Shown here: positions 40,190 to 50,580 of the stretch, piece by piece
How positions within the stretch are numbered: the stretch's first letter is position 1
How the letters are laid out: each line of letters begins with the position of its first letter
Origin: Gammaproteobacteria bacterium
GTDB taxonomy: Bacteria; Pseudomonadota; Gammaproteobacteria; Chromatiales; Chromatiaceae
Length of the DNA stretch: 64,000 bases
Assembly (NCBI GenBank): GCA_011389885.1
Contig: JAABTK010000018.1
Location: 1 to 64,000 of the forward strand
Direction of reading: 5' to 3'
The notes under the pieces: generated by a model
The model's input: the letters and a program-made list of their open reading frames with translations, nothing else
Told to the model about the DNA's origin: nothing
Databases searched by the model: none
Program-made: the position numbers and the translations under genes

Positions 40190-42226
40190 ATGAAAAGAAG
40201 ATCAGGAAAAGGCGAGGGGAGGGGGAAACTCGTCACATTCTTGTCGGTGATCCTGCTAGGCTCCATCGTGGCGTCTGGCGCTGTGTTTTGGCATGTCTCA
40301 AAATGGGATCAGTACGACAAGGAGTACGGGGCACGGGCCGCCGAGCAGCGGGTGATCTCCGAGCGCATCGCCAAGTTTGCACTGTCCGCCGCCAGCGGTG
40401 ACGACGCCGCTTTCACTCGGCTTCGCGACACCCGCGACGAATTCGAGAAGCTGGTCAGCGAGCTGAAGAACGGTTCCGAGGCCGCCGGCTTCCCGCCGTC
40501 GCCGACGTCGGTGCGTGATGAGCTGCGCACGCTGGAGGACGCCTGGCTCGAATTGCGCCAGATCGCCGACGACGTGCTGGCCAGTCAGGCGGCGATTCTG
40601 ACCGTGCGCGAGTACGCCACCTACGTCAGCGACTATGTGCCGGAACTCCAGGAACTCTCCGAGGACGTCGTGCGCCAACTGGTGGAAATCAACGCCAGCG
40701 CCGATCAAATCACCAACGCCGCCCGCCTGCCCATGCTCGCCCAGCGCATCGACAAAAACGTCGGGCGGGTGCTCGACGGCGGTCAGGCCACCGCCGAGGC
40801 CATTGATCGCTTCAGCCGTGACGCCGACGCGTTCGGCCGCATCCTGCGCGCCCTGCAGGAAGGCAGCACCGCCCTGAGCATCCAACCGATTAATGTGGCG
40901 GCGGTGTTGGAGCGGGTGCAGACGATTCAGGGCCAATTCCTGACCATTAACGACTACGCCGAGCAAATCATCGAAACCACGCCCGAGCTGTTGCCCGCGC
41001 TGGAGGCCGCCAGCATGGTGACTCGGGTGTCCGACCGCGTGGATGCCGCGGCGCTCGACCTGATCACCGCCTACGGCCAGTCTCCGGGGCGCATGGCGGT
41101 GGCCGGGGTAAAGGCCGGACCGGGCGTCATCGTGGTGTTGGTGGTGGTGGCATTGATCACCTTCGCCCTGTTGCTGCGGATTCTGTTCAAGGCCGCGCGC
41201 CATCGTGAGGAAGAAAGCAAGGAGCAGAACGAGCGCAATCAGCGCGCCATTCTGCGCCTGCTCGATGAGATGGGCGACCTCGCCGACGGCGACCTCACGG
41301 TGACCGCCACCGTGACCGAGGACGTGACCGGGGCCATTGCCGACTCCATTAACTACGCCATTGAGGCGCTGCGCAACCTGGTGACGACCATTAACGACAC
41401 GGCGGACATGGTGTCCTCCTCGTCCCAGGAATCACGCGCCACGGCCATGCACCTCGCCGAGGCCTCCGAGCACCAGGCGGAACAGATCACCCTGGCCACC
41501 GGGGCGATCAAGAACATGGCCTCGGCCATGGATAAAATGGCCGAAGACGCCAACGAGGCCGCGGAGGTTGCGCGGCGCTCGGTGGACACCGCCTCCAAGG
41601 GCTCCGGGGCGGTGCGCCGCACCATCTCGGGCATGGACACCATTCGCGAGCAGATTCAGGAGACCTCGAAGCGAATCAAGCGTCTGGGCGAATCCTCCCA
41701 GGAGATCGGCGACATCGTGGAAATCATCGACGACATCGCCGACCAAACCAATATCCTGGCCCTGAACGCCGCCATGCAGGCGGCCATGGCCGGCGAGGCG
41801 GGCCGCGGCTTCGCGGTGGTGGCGGACGAGGTGCAGCGCCTCGCTGAGCGCTCCGGTAACGCCACCAAGCAGATCGACGCCCTGGTGAAGACCATTCAGG
41901 CGGACACCAACGAGGCGGTGAGTTCCATGGAAACCACCACCACGGAAGTGGTGTCGGGCGCCAAGCTCGCCGAGGACGCGGGTATCGCCCTGAGAGAGAT
42001 CGAAGAGGTCTCGAAGCGCATCGCCGAGGTGGTGGTGTTGATCGCCGGCTCGGCCCAGGAGCAGTCGGAAGAGGCCACCCGTATTGACGACACCGTGAGC
42101 GTGATTCAGGAGATCACCTCGCAGACCCTGGAGGGCACCAACCAAACCGCGGCGGCCATTGGGCGCCTGGCGGATTTGGCCGAAGATTTGCAGAAGTCGG
42201 TGGCGGGTTTCCGTCTGCCGGGCTGA
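40190..42226 (+). CDS. pilJ: PilJ methyl-accepting chemotaxis protein
   Basis: A 678-residue receptor of the Pil-Chp system, which senses surface contact or retracting pilin. TM1 lies at about residues 13-33 (TFLSVILLGSIVASGAVFWH). A large periplasmic PilJ-type helical domain follows, to TM2 at about 308-331 (GVIVVLVVVALITFALLLRI). HAMP begins near EMGDLADGDLTVTATV. The signalling domain has the tip GEAGRGFAVVADEVQRLAER. Length agrees with Pseudomonas PilJ. Confidence 0.94.
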   Translation: MKRRSGKGEGRGKLVTFLSVILLGSIVASGAVFWHVSKWDQYDKEYGARAAEQRVISERIAKFALSAASGDDAAFTRLRDTRDEFEKLVSELKNGSEAAGFPPSPTSVRDELRTLEDAWLELRQIADDVLASQAAILTVREYATYVSDYVPELQELSEDVVRQLVEINASADQITNAARLPMLAQRIDKNVGRVLDGGQATAEAIDRFSRDADAFGRILRALQEGSTALSIQPINVAAVLERVQTIQGQFLTINDYAEQIIETTPELLPALEAASMVTRVSDRVDAAALDLITAYGQSPGRMAVAGVKAGPGVIVVLVVVALITFALLLRILFKAARHREEESKEQNERNQRAILRLLDEMGDLADGDLTVTATVTEDVTGAIADSINYAIEALRNLVTTINDTADMVSSSSQESRATAMHLAEASEHQAEQITLATGAIKNMASAMDKMAEDANEAAEVARRSVDTASKGSGAVRRTISGMDTIREQIQETSKRIKRLGESSQEIGDIVEIIDDIADQTNILALNAAMQAAMAGEAGRGFAVVADEVQRLAERSGNATKQIDALVKTIQADTNEAVSSMETTTTEVVSGAKLAEDAGIALREIEEVSKRIAEVVVLIAGSAQEQSEEATRIDDTVSVIQEITSQTLEGTNQTAAAIGRLADLAEDLQKSVAGFRLPG

Positions 42227-42303
42227 TCGGTCCGCGGCTTATCAAGGGGGCCGGCCCGCCGGGGCTGCCCTAGACTTTGGATTGAGCGAGTAATAGTCCA
42301 TTT

Positions 42304-45300
42304 ATGAAGCAAGCTCACGATTACAGCGCCTTAAAATGGCTGAAGGGTGAGCTCGACGAAACCATCCGCGAGGCCAGACGTTCGCTGGAGGAATACGTCG
42401 AAGGGAGCGGAAAAGCCGAGCTGTTGGACGCCTGCGCGGCCAAAATGCATCAGGTGCATGGCATTCTGCAAATGGTGCAGCTTCAGGGCGCCGCTCAGTT
42501 GGCCGAGGAGATGGAACTCGTCTCCAAGGGGTTGGCGAGCGGCCAACTGAAGGACTCCGAGCAGGCCTCGGAAGCCTTGGTCATGGGCATGATTCGCTTG
42601 CCGGATTACCTGGAGGAATTGCAATCCGGCGGGCAGGACAGCCCGATGCAACTCCTGCCCATCCTGAACGAGCTGCGCACGGCGCGCAAAGCGGAGCAGA
42701 TTTCCGAGATGTCGGTGTTCGCACCGGTGCTCGATCGGCTGATCCTCGCCGGCCTCGAAGGCGGCGAAGACAACCCCAAGATGGCCCAGTTGGCCAAGGC
42801 CATCCGCCCCAAATTCCAAAAGGCCATGGTGGCCTGGGTCAAGAACGTCAAGCCCCCAGTGGTGCTCAAGGCGTTGCGCGACATGATGGTGATCATGGAG
42901 AAGAGCGCCGGGCGACCCGCCACCAAACGCCTGTTCCGCATCGTTCGCGCCGCCCTGCACCTGCCGACGGACAAGTCCGCCGGCAAGAGCGGCGCCGCGA
43001 TCAAGAAATTGGTGGCCAAAACCGACGGCGCCTTCAAAATCATCGCCGTGCGCGGCGAAGCGCCCTTCGCCAAGCGTCCGCCGGTGGAGCTGCTGCGCCA
43101 CCTGCTGCACCTGATCGCCCGTTCCGACAGCCAAGACGTGATCATCAAAAAGGTCAAAAAGGAATTTGGCCTAGAGGGCTTGATGGGAGCGGCCGGCGGC
43201 GGCAAGAAGGGGTTTGCGCCCAATCGGGAATTATTGCGGTCCCTGGGCGACGCCATTGGCGCCGACCTGTTAAGCATTAAGGACAGCCTCGATCTGTTCA
43301 TTCGGAGCCGCAGCGAGGATCCGGAAGAGCTGCATGCGTTGGCCAAACCCCTGCGCAAGGTTGCAGACACCTTGGGCATGGTGGGCCAAGGCGGCCTGCG
43401 CCAGCGGCTGATGTTGCAGGCCGAGCGGCTGGCGCAGGCCACCGCCGATGGCGGCGTGCCGGACGATACCACTCTAATGGAGGTAGCCGGCGACATCCTG
43501 TTCGTAGAGACCTCGCTGGAGAACCTCTCGGCGGTGGGCGGCGGTTCCCAGTATTCGGAGCAGCCGGCCGAAGAGGAAGGCGTGGATCAGGCCCACAAGC
43601 GCTTGAACCTGCCGCCGGGCGAGTATGAAAAGCTGGTGGAATCGGTGATCCACGAAGTGGGCATCGACATGCGTCGCAGCAAGGAAGCCATCCTGTCTTA
43701 TATCGAATCCCCCGAGAGCATCCATCTGCTGTCGGAGGTGCCCGGGCGCTTCCATTCCATGGCCGGGGCCTTCGACATCCTCAGGCTGGTCGAAGTCTCG
43801 ACGCTGTTGCGCCGGATTTCCGGCTTCGTCACCGCCGAGGTGATCCGCAAACGCACGCCGTTGGATCAAGAGCGGCTGAACACCTTCGCCGACGCCATCA
43901 CCAGCATCGAATACTTCATGGAGTCGGTGGCCGAAGGCCGGGGCGTGCAGCAGGAGATCCTGAGCATCGCCGAGGAGGCGCTCGATCAGCTCAAGGCGGT
44001 GGATGTGCGCGAGCTGCCCGAGGCGGAAGCGGTGGCCGAGGCGGCGACCCCGGCCCCCACGCTGGAGGACGTGCAACAGGCCGCGCGCGAAGAGGCGGCG
44101 GCCCCGGCGGCCGAAAAGCCGGCGCTCGAAGAAGTGGACCCGGAGATCTTGGAGATCTTCGTGGAGGAGGCCCGCGAGGTGCTCGATACCATTCGCGAGT
44201 ACTTCCCCAAGTGGCGTAACGACCGCGAGGACCGCAACGCCTTGGTCACCTTTCGGCGCTCCTTCCATACCCTGAAGGGCAGCGGCCGGCTGGTCGGCGC
44301 CAACACCATCGGTGAAATGGCCTGGTCGGTGGAGAACCTGCTTAACCGCATTATCGATGAAACCGTCCGGGTGTCGCCGGAGATCCTCGAATTGCTCGAC
44401 CAGGCGGTGGACATGCTGCCCGGCCTGATCGATGCGCAGGCCGACGGCGGCGTGCCGGAGACCGACGTCAACAGCCTGATGGAGCACGCCTTTAAGCTGG
44501 CCGAGCCGGACAATGTGCGCGAGGCCATCGCCAAGGCGGACAAGGAGGCCGAGGCCCAGGAGAGCGGGTTCTATGACGAGGCGGAGGCGACTCTGGTCGA
44601 AGAGGGCGAGCCTCAAGTAGCGCCCCCGGAGGCCGAATCCGCGGCTCAGGCGCCCGCGCCGGGCAGCGGCGAATTGGAAGAGGTGGACCCGGAAATCCTG
44701 GAGATCTTCCTCGAAGAATCCAAGGAAGTGCTGGAGACGATTGAGGACAACTATCCGCGCTGGCACAAGGATCACGGGAATAAGGATGCCCTCTCGGTGG
44801 TGCGGCGCTCCTTCCATACCCTCAAAGGCAGTGGCCGCATGGTGGGGGCGATGACCATCGGCGAGCTGGCCTGGTCGATCGAGAACCTGCTGAACAAACT
44901 GCTAGAAGGCGAGATCGAGCCCTCCGACGAGCTGCTGAGGGTGCTCGACGAAACCATCGAGAACCTGCCGGGCCTGATCGAATGCCAGGAAAAGGGCGAG
45001 GCGCCGAATGTCGATGTGCAGGCGCTCATGGATCGCGCCTTCCTGCTGGCGGACCCCAACTATGTCCCCGAGCCGCCGCCGGCGGACGCGAAGGCGGTAG
45101 AGCCGACGGAGGCGGACCAAGAAGAAGCCGCCGCGCCAGGGGCCGAGATAGAGCCCGCCGGGCCGGCGCCCGAGGCGGCGCTTCAGCCCGAACCCGAACC
45201 CGAGCCCGAGCCGGCAACAGAGACCGCGGCCGCGGAGCCAGAGACCGAACTGGAAGAGGTCGATCCGGAGATCTTGGAAATCTTCGTGGAAGAGGCGCGG

Positions 45301-48300
45301 GAGGTGCAGGAGACCCTCGAAGACCAATACCCGGCCTGGCGCAACGATGCCGCTAACGAAGAGGCCTTGACGGTGGTTCGGCGCTCCTTTCATACCCTGA
45401 AGGGCAGCGGCCGCATGGTGGGGGCCTTGACCATTGGCGAGTTGGCCTGGTCGGTCGAGGATATGCTGAACCGCTTGCTGGAGGGCAAGATTCAAGTCTC
45501 GACCCCGATGCTGGAGTTGCTGGATCACACCATCGAGGCGTTGCCCGAGCTGGTGGATTGCCAAGAACAGGGCAAGCGGCCGAAAGTCAATGTCAATGCA
45601 CTTCAGGAGCGGGCCAAGGCCCTGGCTGAGGGGGACAATGTCGAGGAGCCGCCGCCGAGTGAGTCTCAGGGAGGTCAGGGTGGGAGAGATGAATCGATAA
45701 CTAAATCCGAAGCCGAAGGCGAAACGCCGCAGGCGGGCGCGGCGCAAGAACCAACCGACGGGGTATCGGCGGCGGCGGAAACCGAGCCCGGCGACGACCT
45801 TTCGTTGGCCGCAGACTGGGCCGCGGACGGGCCGTCCTCCGAGGCGATGCCGGGCCTCGATGACGAAGAGCCAATCGAACTGGAGGGCTTGCCGGAATCG
45901 GAGTCGGAGCCGGAATCGGAGGCGCCCGAGGAGATCGATTACGCGCTGGATTGGGGTGAAGAAGGCGCGACCGAAGAGGAAGAGATTGAGCTGCAACCTT
46001 TCACTTCGGAAGCCGAAGCCGAGGAACCCGCCGCCTTCGAGGGAGACGAGGATGCCTCGGACGGGGCTGAAGAAACTTGGTCAGCGGGGGAGACGGAAGG
46101 GCTATCCCTCGATTTCGGTGAAGAGCAGACCGAGGACCAGGCCGAAGGGCCGGCCTTCGAACTCGACGAAGGCGAACTAGCGCCCGAGGGCGAGGCCGAA
46201 GCGCCGGCCTTGGAATTCGACGAAGGCGAGCTAGCGCCGGAAGACGAGGCCGAAGCGCCGTCGTTTGAGCTGGACGAAGGCGAGCTAGCGCCGGAAGACG
46301 AGGCCGAAGCGCCGTCGTTTGAGCTGGACGAAGGCGAGCTAGCGCCCGAAGACGAGGCCGAAGCGCCGTCGTTTGAGCTGGACGAAGGCGAGCTAGCGCC
46401 CGAAGACGAGGCCGAAGCGCCGTCGTTTGAGCTGGACGAAGGTGAGCTAGCGCCCGAAGACGAGGCCGAAGCGCCGTCGTTTGAGCTGGACGAAGGCGAG
46501 CTAGCGCCCGAAGACGAGGCCGAAGCGCCGTCGTTTGAGCTGGACGAAAGCGAGCCAGAGCCGGACTGGGAAGCCGAGCATCCGCAGGCGTTCCCGCTTG
46601 CGGGGGAGATCGATGGCTCGCAACAACCGGCCCTGGCGGCGGCCTATCCCCCGCCGGATATCGCCACTGACGCGTTTTCCGCCTTTATCGAAGAGGCGCG
46701 GGACGAGGTGGATATGCTCGCGGAGTATATCCCGGTGTGGCAGAGCGACCCCGCCGACGCCGAGACCCGGGATGTTTTCCTGCAATCCTTTAAGACGATC
46801 CAGGATAAGAGCGGCCCGGCCGGCGTGCGGGCGGCGGAAGACCTCAGCGGGGCCGTGGTCGGCCTGCTTGATGGCGTGTCGCAAGGTTCAGTCCCGATGT
46901 CTCAAGAGGTGTTGGATGCGGTCAAGGAGGCCTTGGGGCAACTCGCCCCGATGGTGGATCAGGTCGCGCATGAGCGCCCGCTTGAGGCCGATCCGCGACC
47001 GCTGATTGGGCGGGTCCAGGCGCTGGCGACGGGGGGCGAAACCGCCCAAGAGGCGGTGGGCGAGACGCCGGAGTCGGCGACGCCGGAACGCCCGATGATC
47101 GAAATGGATACGACCCTTCAGGAGATCTTCACCGCCGAGGCCCAGAGCCATATATCCACCCTGGAAGGCTTTTTGACCGGGGTGCGCGGTGAAGCCGCCG
47201 CCGATCGCGTGCCCACTAACGGCGTTTGCCGCGCCTTCCACACCCTGCACGGCAGCGCCCTGCTGGCCGAAGTCGGGCCGATCGCCGAACTCAGCGCCAG
47301 CCTCGAATACTACGTCAAGGCGCTGATCGCCCAGGATTCACCGATGGATGATCGGGGGCTCGGCTATATCGACGAGTCGATTGCGGTCTTTCGGCAGGTG
47401 CTCACGGCGATCAATGCCCCGCAAGCCACGATCCCCGAATGGGACTCGATCCTGGAGGCGGTGCGGGCCGATAGTGAACACCTCAAGCAGGGGGCGCTGG
47501 GGGACCAGGCCACTCCGGCGCCGCTGGTGGGTTTGGACCTGCAGGAAGAAGAGCGGGGACAGGAGAACTCGGAGATCGAGCTGGATTCGGACTCGGATTT
47601 CGACTTGGAATTCGACGGCGGAGACGGGCAAGGGTCCGAGTTCGAGCTGGGTGAGGAGACCTCGGCCGACTATGAGGGCGGGGACGAAATCGCAGTCGAG
47701 GTCGAAGAAGAAGAAGCGGCGTCCGAGTCGGCTCTGGCGCAAGAGGCCCCGACCAAGGAGGCCCCAGCGGCGGCTCAGTCCATTCGCGTCACGGCCGACG
47801 AGGAATTGCTGGAGGTCTTCATTGAGGAGGCCGACGAGCTGCTGGAGATGCTCGATCAGACCATGATGGGCTGGGGCGAAGACCCGGCGGACATCAGCAG
47901 CCTGCCGGAGTTGCAGCGCACCCTGCATACCCTCAAGGGCAGTTCGCGGCTGGCCGGCATTACCCCGATCGGCGACCTGGCCCACGGCATGGAGTCGCTG
48001 CTGACCGAACTGAATCAGCAAACCATCCCCGCGGACCCAAGCGCCTATGATTTCGCCCAGCGCATCGCCGACCGCTTGGCGGAGTTGGTGGAGAGCGTCA
48101 AGTCCACCCGCCGGGTGACCCCGGCCCAGGATTTAGAGACCGAGCTTAACCATTGGCTGGGGCTCGAAGAGACGCCCAAGCCCGCGCCGAAGCCGGAGAC
48201 CAAAAAGAGCGCGCAGCCCAAGGCGACGGCCCCGACGCCCGAGGTGATGGAGGTCACCGCCGACCCCGAACTGCTGGAGATCTTTCTCGACGAAGCCACC

Positions 48301-50580
48301 GATTTGCTCGAAGCCCTCGACAGCACCCTACAGGAATGGGGAAAGTCCCCGGGGGATACCGGCCCTTTAGCCGAACTGCAAAGGACGCTGCACACCCTGA
48401 AAGGAAGCTCCAGACTGGCGGGTATCACGGCGGTGGGAGACCTGAGTCACGCCTTCGAAACCTTCCTCGTCGAGGTCCATCACGAAGAGATCCCGGCCAC
48501 CGCTGAGGCCCATGCCTTCGCCCAGGGTGTGGCGGACCGCTTGGCGGAGCAGATTGAGGAGGTTCGCAGCACCGGCGCCGTGCATTCGGCGGCGGATATG
48601 CTGGAAGCCCTGGAGGCCTGGAAGAGCGGCCAGCCGGTCCCGCCTGCGGCCGGGGCGGCGACGCCGAAGGCCGAGGCGGCGCCCCAGTCGGCGGCGGAGA
48701 AACCGGCTGCGGCCGAGGCGGCGCCAGCCAAGCGGCATTCGGCCCGAGAGCAGATTCGTCTGCACCCCGAGGTGTTGGACCGCATGGTCAACTTCGCCGG
48801 TGAAATCAGCATCTACCGTGCGCGTATCGAACAGCAGAACTCCACCTTGGGCTTTAACCTCAACGAGCTGGATCAGACGGTGACCCGTCTGCGCCAACAG
48901 CTCCGCCAGTTGGAGATCGAGACCGAGGCGCAGATCATCTTTCGCTTCGAGCGCGAAAAGGAAGAGAGCGAGGAGGAGGGCGAGGACTTCGACCCGCTGG
49001 AATTCGACCGCTTTTCCACCATGCAACAGCTCTCGCGAAGCCTGGTGGAGACCGTGACCGACTTGCTCAGCATCAACGAGGCGATCGAAAACCTGCAACG
49101 CAATACCGACACCTTGCTGCTGCAACAATCCCGCGTGTCCGCCGATTTGCAGGACGGCCTGATGCGTACCCGCATGGTGCCGTTCAGCCAGACCGTGCCG
49201 CGGTTGCAGCGCGTGGTGCGCCAAACCGCCAACGGCGCGGGCAAAAAGGCCGAGCTGAAGGTGGCCGGGGCCGAGGCGGAAATCGACCGCAACATCCTCG
49301 ACCGCATGATCGGCCCGATCGAGCATTTGCTGCGAAACTCCGTGTCCCATGGCCTGGAGAGCACCGACCAACGCAAAGACGCCGGCAAGCGCGAGACCGG
49401 TCGTATTCACTTCGAACTCGATCGCGAAGGCAACGACGTGGTGATCCGGGTCGGCGACGACGGCCGCGGCCTGGATCTGGATAAGATCCGACAGAAGGCC
49501 ATCAACAGGGGCCTGTTGAAGGAAGGGGCCCAGGTCTCGGACGAGGATCTGACGCAGTTCGTGCTCGAACACGGGTTCAGCACCGCGGAAAAGGTCGATC
49601 AGGTGGCCGGTCGGGGCGTGGGCATGGACGTGGTGGTGAGCGAGGTGAAACAGCTCGGCGGCGACCTCCATATTAAGTCCGAACGCGGCAAAGGCGCCAC
49701 CTTTATTATCACGCTGCCGCTGACCCTCGCGGTGGCCGACGCCTTGCTGCTGCAAAACGGCGAAGAGATCTTCGCCGTGCCCCATTCCGGCATGGAGGGC
49801 GTGGTGCGCATCTCCGCGGAAGACCTGGTGGCCTGTTACGAAGGCCGCAAAGAGGGCTTCGAATACGCCGGCCGCATCTACCGGCCGCGCTATCTCGGCA
49901 ACATCATGGGCACCGCGAACTTTGCCCCCGAAGAGACCCGCAAGTGGTATCCGCTGCTGCTGGTGCGCGCCGGCGACCATCGGCTGGGGATCCATGTGGA
50001 CGAACTCATGGGCAACCGGGAAATCGTGGTGAAATCCATCGGCCCGCAATTGGCCGGGATCCGCTGGCTCAACGGCGGCACCATCCTCGCCGACGGGCGG
50101 GTGGCGCTGATTCTCGACATCACGGCCCTGGTGCGTATGGATGCCGCGCAAACCGTGATCGCCAAAATGCAGGCGCCGGAGGAAGAGGAGACCAAGGAAG
50201 AGGTCGTCACCGTGATGGTGGTGGACGATTCGATCACCGTGCGCAAGGTCACCACGCGCCTGTTGCAACGCCATGGGATGCAGGTGGTCACCGCGAAGGA
50301 CGGGGTGGACGCCGTGGCCAAGCTGCACGAGATCCACCCGGACGTGATGCTGCTGGATATCGAAATGCCGCGCATGGACGGCTACGAACTGGCGCGACAC
50401 TGCCAGCACTCGGAGGAGCTGAGCGACATCCCCATTTGCATGATCACCTCGCGCACCGGCGAAAAGCACAAGAACATCGCGCTCGAACTCGGGGTCAAGC
50501 GCTATCTTGGCAAGCCCTATCAAGAGGCGCAGTTGCTTGAAACCATCCATGAGCTGTTAGAAGAAAGGGCGGCGGCATGA
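42304..50580 (+). CDS. chpA: ChpA, giant hybrid chemosensory histidine kinase
   Basis: A 2758-residue CheA-like kinase of the Pil-Chp system. The N-terminal ~600 residues carry Hpt-like helical bundles without the FHTLKG motif. Hpt domains with a phospho-accepting His follow at about His655, His838, His1030, His1646, His1875 and His2030. One further domain near 1497 reads SFKTIQDKSG, with Lys in the His position, and is probably dead. Between residues 1281 and 1424 lie eight 18-residue acidic repeats. The kinase core follows: dimerisation region near HPEVLDRMVNFAGEI, N box EHLLRNSVSHGLES (about 2340-2353), G boxes VGDDGRGLDL and GRGVGMDVV, a CheW domain, and a C-terminal receiver with Asp2685 in VMLLDIEMPRMDGY. 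The Pseudomonas homologue is somewhat shorter (about 2470). The stop overlaps chpC by four bases. Confidence 0.95.
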   Translation: MKQAHDYSALKWLKGELDETIREARRSLEEYVEGSGKAELLDACAAKMHQVHGILQMVQLQGAAQLAEEMELVSKGLASGQLKDSEQASEALVMGMIRLPDYLEELQSGGQDSPMQLLPILNELRTARKAEQISEMSVFAPVLDRLILAGLEGGEDNPKMAQLAKAIRPKFQKAMVAWVKNVKPPVVLKALRDMMVIMEKSAGRPATKRLFRIVRAALHLPTDKSAGKSGAAIKKLVAKTDGAFKIIAVRGEAPFAKRPPVELLRHLLHLIARSDSQDVIIKKVKKEFGLEGLMGAAGGGKKGFAPNRELLRSLGDAIGADLLSIKDSLDLFIRSRSEDPEELHALAKPLRKVADTLGMVGQGGLRQRLMLQAERLAQATADGGVPDDTTLMEVAGDILFVETSLENLSAVGGGSQYSEQPAEEEGVDQAHKRLNLPPGEYEKLVESVIHEVGIDMRRSKEAILSYIESPESIHLLSEVPGRFHSMAGAFDILRLVEVSTLLRRISGFVTAEVIRKRTPLDQERLNTFADAITSIEYFMESVAEGRGVQQEILSIAEEALDQLKAVDVRELPEAEAVAEAATPAPTLEDVQQAAREEAAAPAAEKPALEEVDPEILEIFVEEAREVLDTIREYFPKWRNDREDRNALVTFRRSFHTLKGSGRLVGANTIGEMAWSVENLLNRIIDETVRVSPEILELLDQAVDMLPGLIDAQADGGVPETDVNSLMEHAFKLAEPDNVREAIAKADKEAEAQESGFYDEAEATLVEEGEPQVAPPEAESAAQAPAPGSGELEEVDPEILEIFLEESKEVLETIEDNYPRWHKDHGNKDALSVVRRSFHTLKGSGRMVGAMTIGELAWSIENLLNKLLEGEIEPSDELLRVLDETIENLPGLIECQEKGEAPNVDVQALMDRAFLLADPNYVPEPPPADAKAVEPTEADQEEAAAPGAEIEPAGPAPEAALQPEPEPEPEPATETAAAEPETELEEVDPEILEIFVEEAREVQETLEDQYPAWRNDAANEEALTVVRRSFHTLKGSGRMVGALTIGELAWSVEDMLNRLLEGKIQVSTPMLELLDHTIEALPELVDCQEQGKRPKVNVNALQERAKALAEGDNVEEPPPSESQGGQGGRDESITKSEAEGETPQAGAAQEPTDGVSAAAETEPGDDLSLAADWAADGPSSEAMPGLDDEEPIELEGLPESESEPESEAPEEIDYALDWGEEGATEEEEIELQPFTSEAEAEEPAAFEGDEDASDGAEETWSAGETEGLSLDFGEEQTEDQAEGPAFELDEGELAPEGEAEAPALEFDEGELAPEDEAEAPSFELDEGELAPEDEAEAPSFELDEGELAPEDEAEAPSFELDEGELAPEDEAEAPSFELDEGELAPEDEAEAPSFELDEGELAPEDEAEAPSFELDESEPEPDWEAEHPQAFPLAGEIDGSQQPALAAAYPPPDIATDAFSAFIEEARDEVDMLAEYIPVWQSDPADAETRDVFLQSFKTIQDKSGPAGVRAAEDLSGAVVGLLDGVSQGSVPMSQEVLDAVKEALGQLAPMVDQVAHERPLEADPRPLIGRVQALATGGETAQEAVGETPESATPERPMIEMDTTLQEIFTAEAQSHISTLEGFLTGVRGEAAADRVPTNGVCRAFHTLHGSALLAEVGPIAELSASLEYYVKALIAQDSPMDDRGLGYIDESIAVFRQVLTAINAPQATIPEWDSILEAVRADSEHLKQGALGDQATPAPLVGLDLQEEERGQENSEIELDSDSDFDLEFDGGDGQGSEFELGEETSADYEGGDEIAVEVEEEEAASESALAQEAPTKEAPAAAQSIRVTADEELLEVFIEEADELLEMLDQTMMGWGEDPADISSLPELQRTLHTLKGSSRLAGITPIGDLAHGMESLLTELNQQTIPADPSAYDFAQRIADRLAELVESVKSTRRVTPAQDLETELNHWLGLEETPKPAPKPETKKSAQPKATAPTPEVMEVTADPELLEIFLDEATDLLEALDSTLQEWGKSPGDTGPLAELQRTLHTLKGSSRLAGITAVGDLSHAFETFLVEVHHEEIPATAEAHAFAQGVADRLAEQIEEVRSTGAVHSAADMLEALEAWKSGQPVPPAAGAATPKAEAAPQSAAEKPAAAEAAPAKRHSAREQIRLHPEVLDRMVNFAGEISIYRARIEQQNSTLGFNLNELDQTVTRLRQQLRQLEIETEAQIIFRFEREKEESEEEGEDFDPLEFDRFSTMQQLSRSLVETVTDLLSINEAIENLQRNTDTLLLQQSRVSADLQDGLMRTRMVPFSQTVPRLQRVVRQTANGAGKKAELKVAGAEAEIDRNILDRMIGPIEHLLRNSVSHGLESTDQRKDAGKRETGRIHFELDREGNDVVIRVGDDGRGLDLDKIRQKAINRGLLKEGAQVSDEDLTQFVLEHGFSTAEKVDQVAGRGVGMDVVVSEVKQLGGDLHIKSERGKGATFIITLPLTLAVADALLLQNGEEIFAVPHSGMEGVVRISAEDLVACYEGRKEGFEYAGRIYRPRYLGNIMGTANFAPEETRKWYPLLLVRAGDHRLGIHVDELMGNREIVVKSIGPQLAGIRWLNGGTILADGRVALILDITALVRMDAAQTVIAKMQAPEEEETKEEVVTVMVVDDSITVRKVTTRLLQRHGMQVVTAKDGVDAVAKLHEIHPDVMLLDIEMPRMDGYELARHCQHSEELSDIPICMITSRTGEKHKNIALELGVKRYLGKPYQEAQLLETIHELLEERAAA
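46144..46575 (+). repeat. 54-bp coding minisatellite inside chpA
   Basis: Eight in-frame units of 54 bp start at 46144, 46198, 46252, 46306, 46360, 46414, 46468 and 46522. The protein unit is EAPSFELDEGELAPEDEA. Units 3-7 encode this exactly and are almost identical in DNA; units 1, 2 and 8 diverge. The near-identity points to recent expansion in an acidic linker between Hpt domains. Confidence 0.95.

Noticed and set aside
46144-46575. Possible CRISPR or assembly repeat in chpA
   Set aside because: The period is 54 bp, exactly in frame, without spacers. It encodes a coherent acidic peptide, so it is a coding minisatellite.
48367-50550. 727-codon minus-strand open frame across the chpA kinase core
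   Set aside because: It mirrors the codon structure of chpA and is His/Leu/Gly-rich with no recognisable domain. The plus strand has all CheA motifs.
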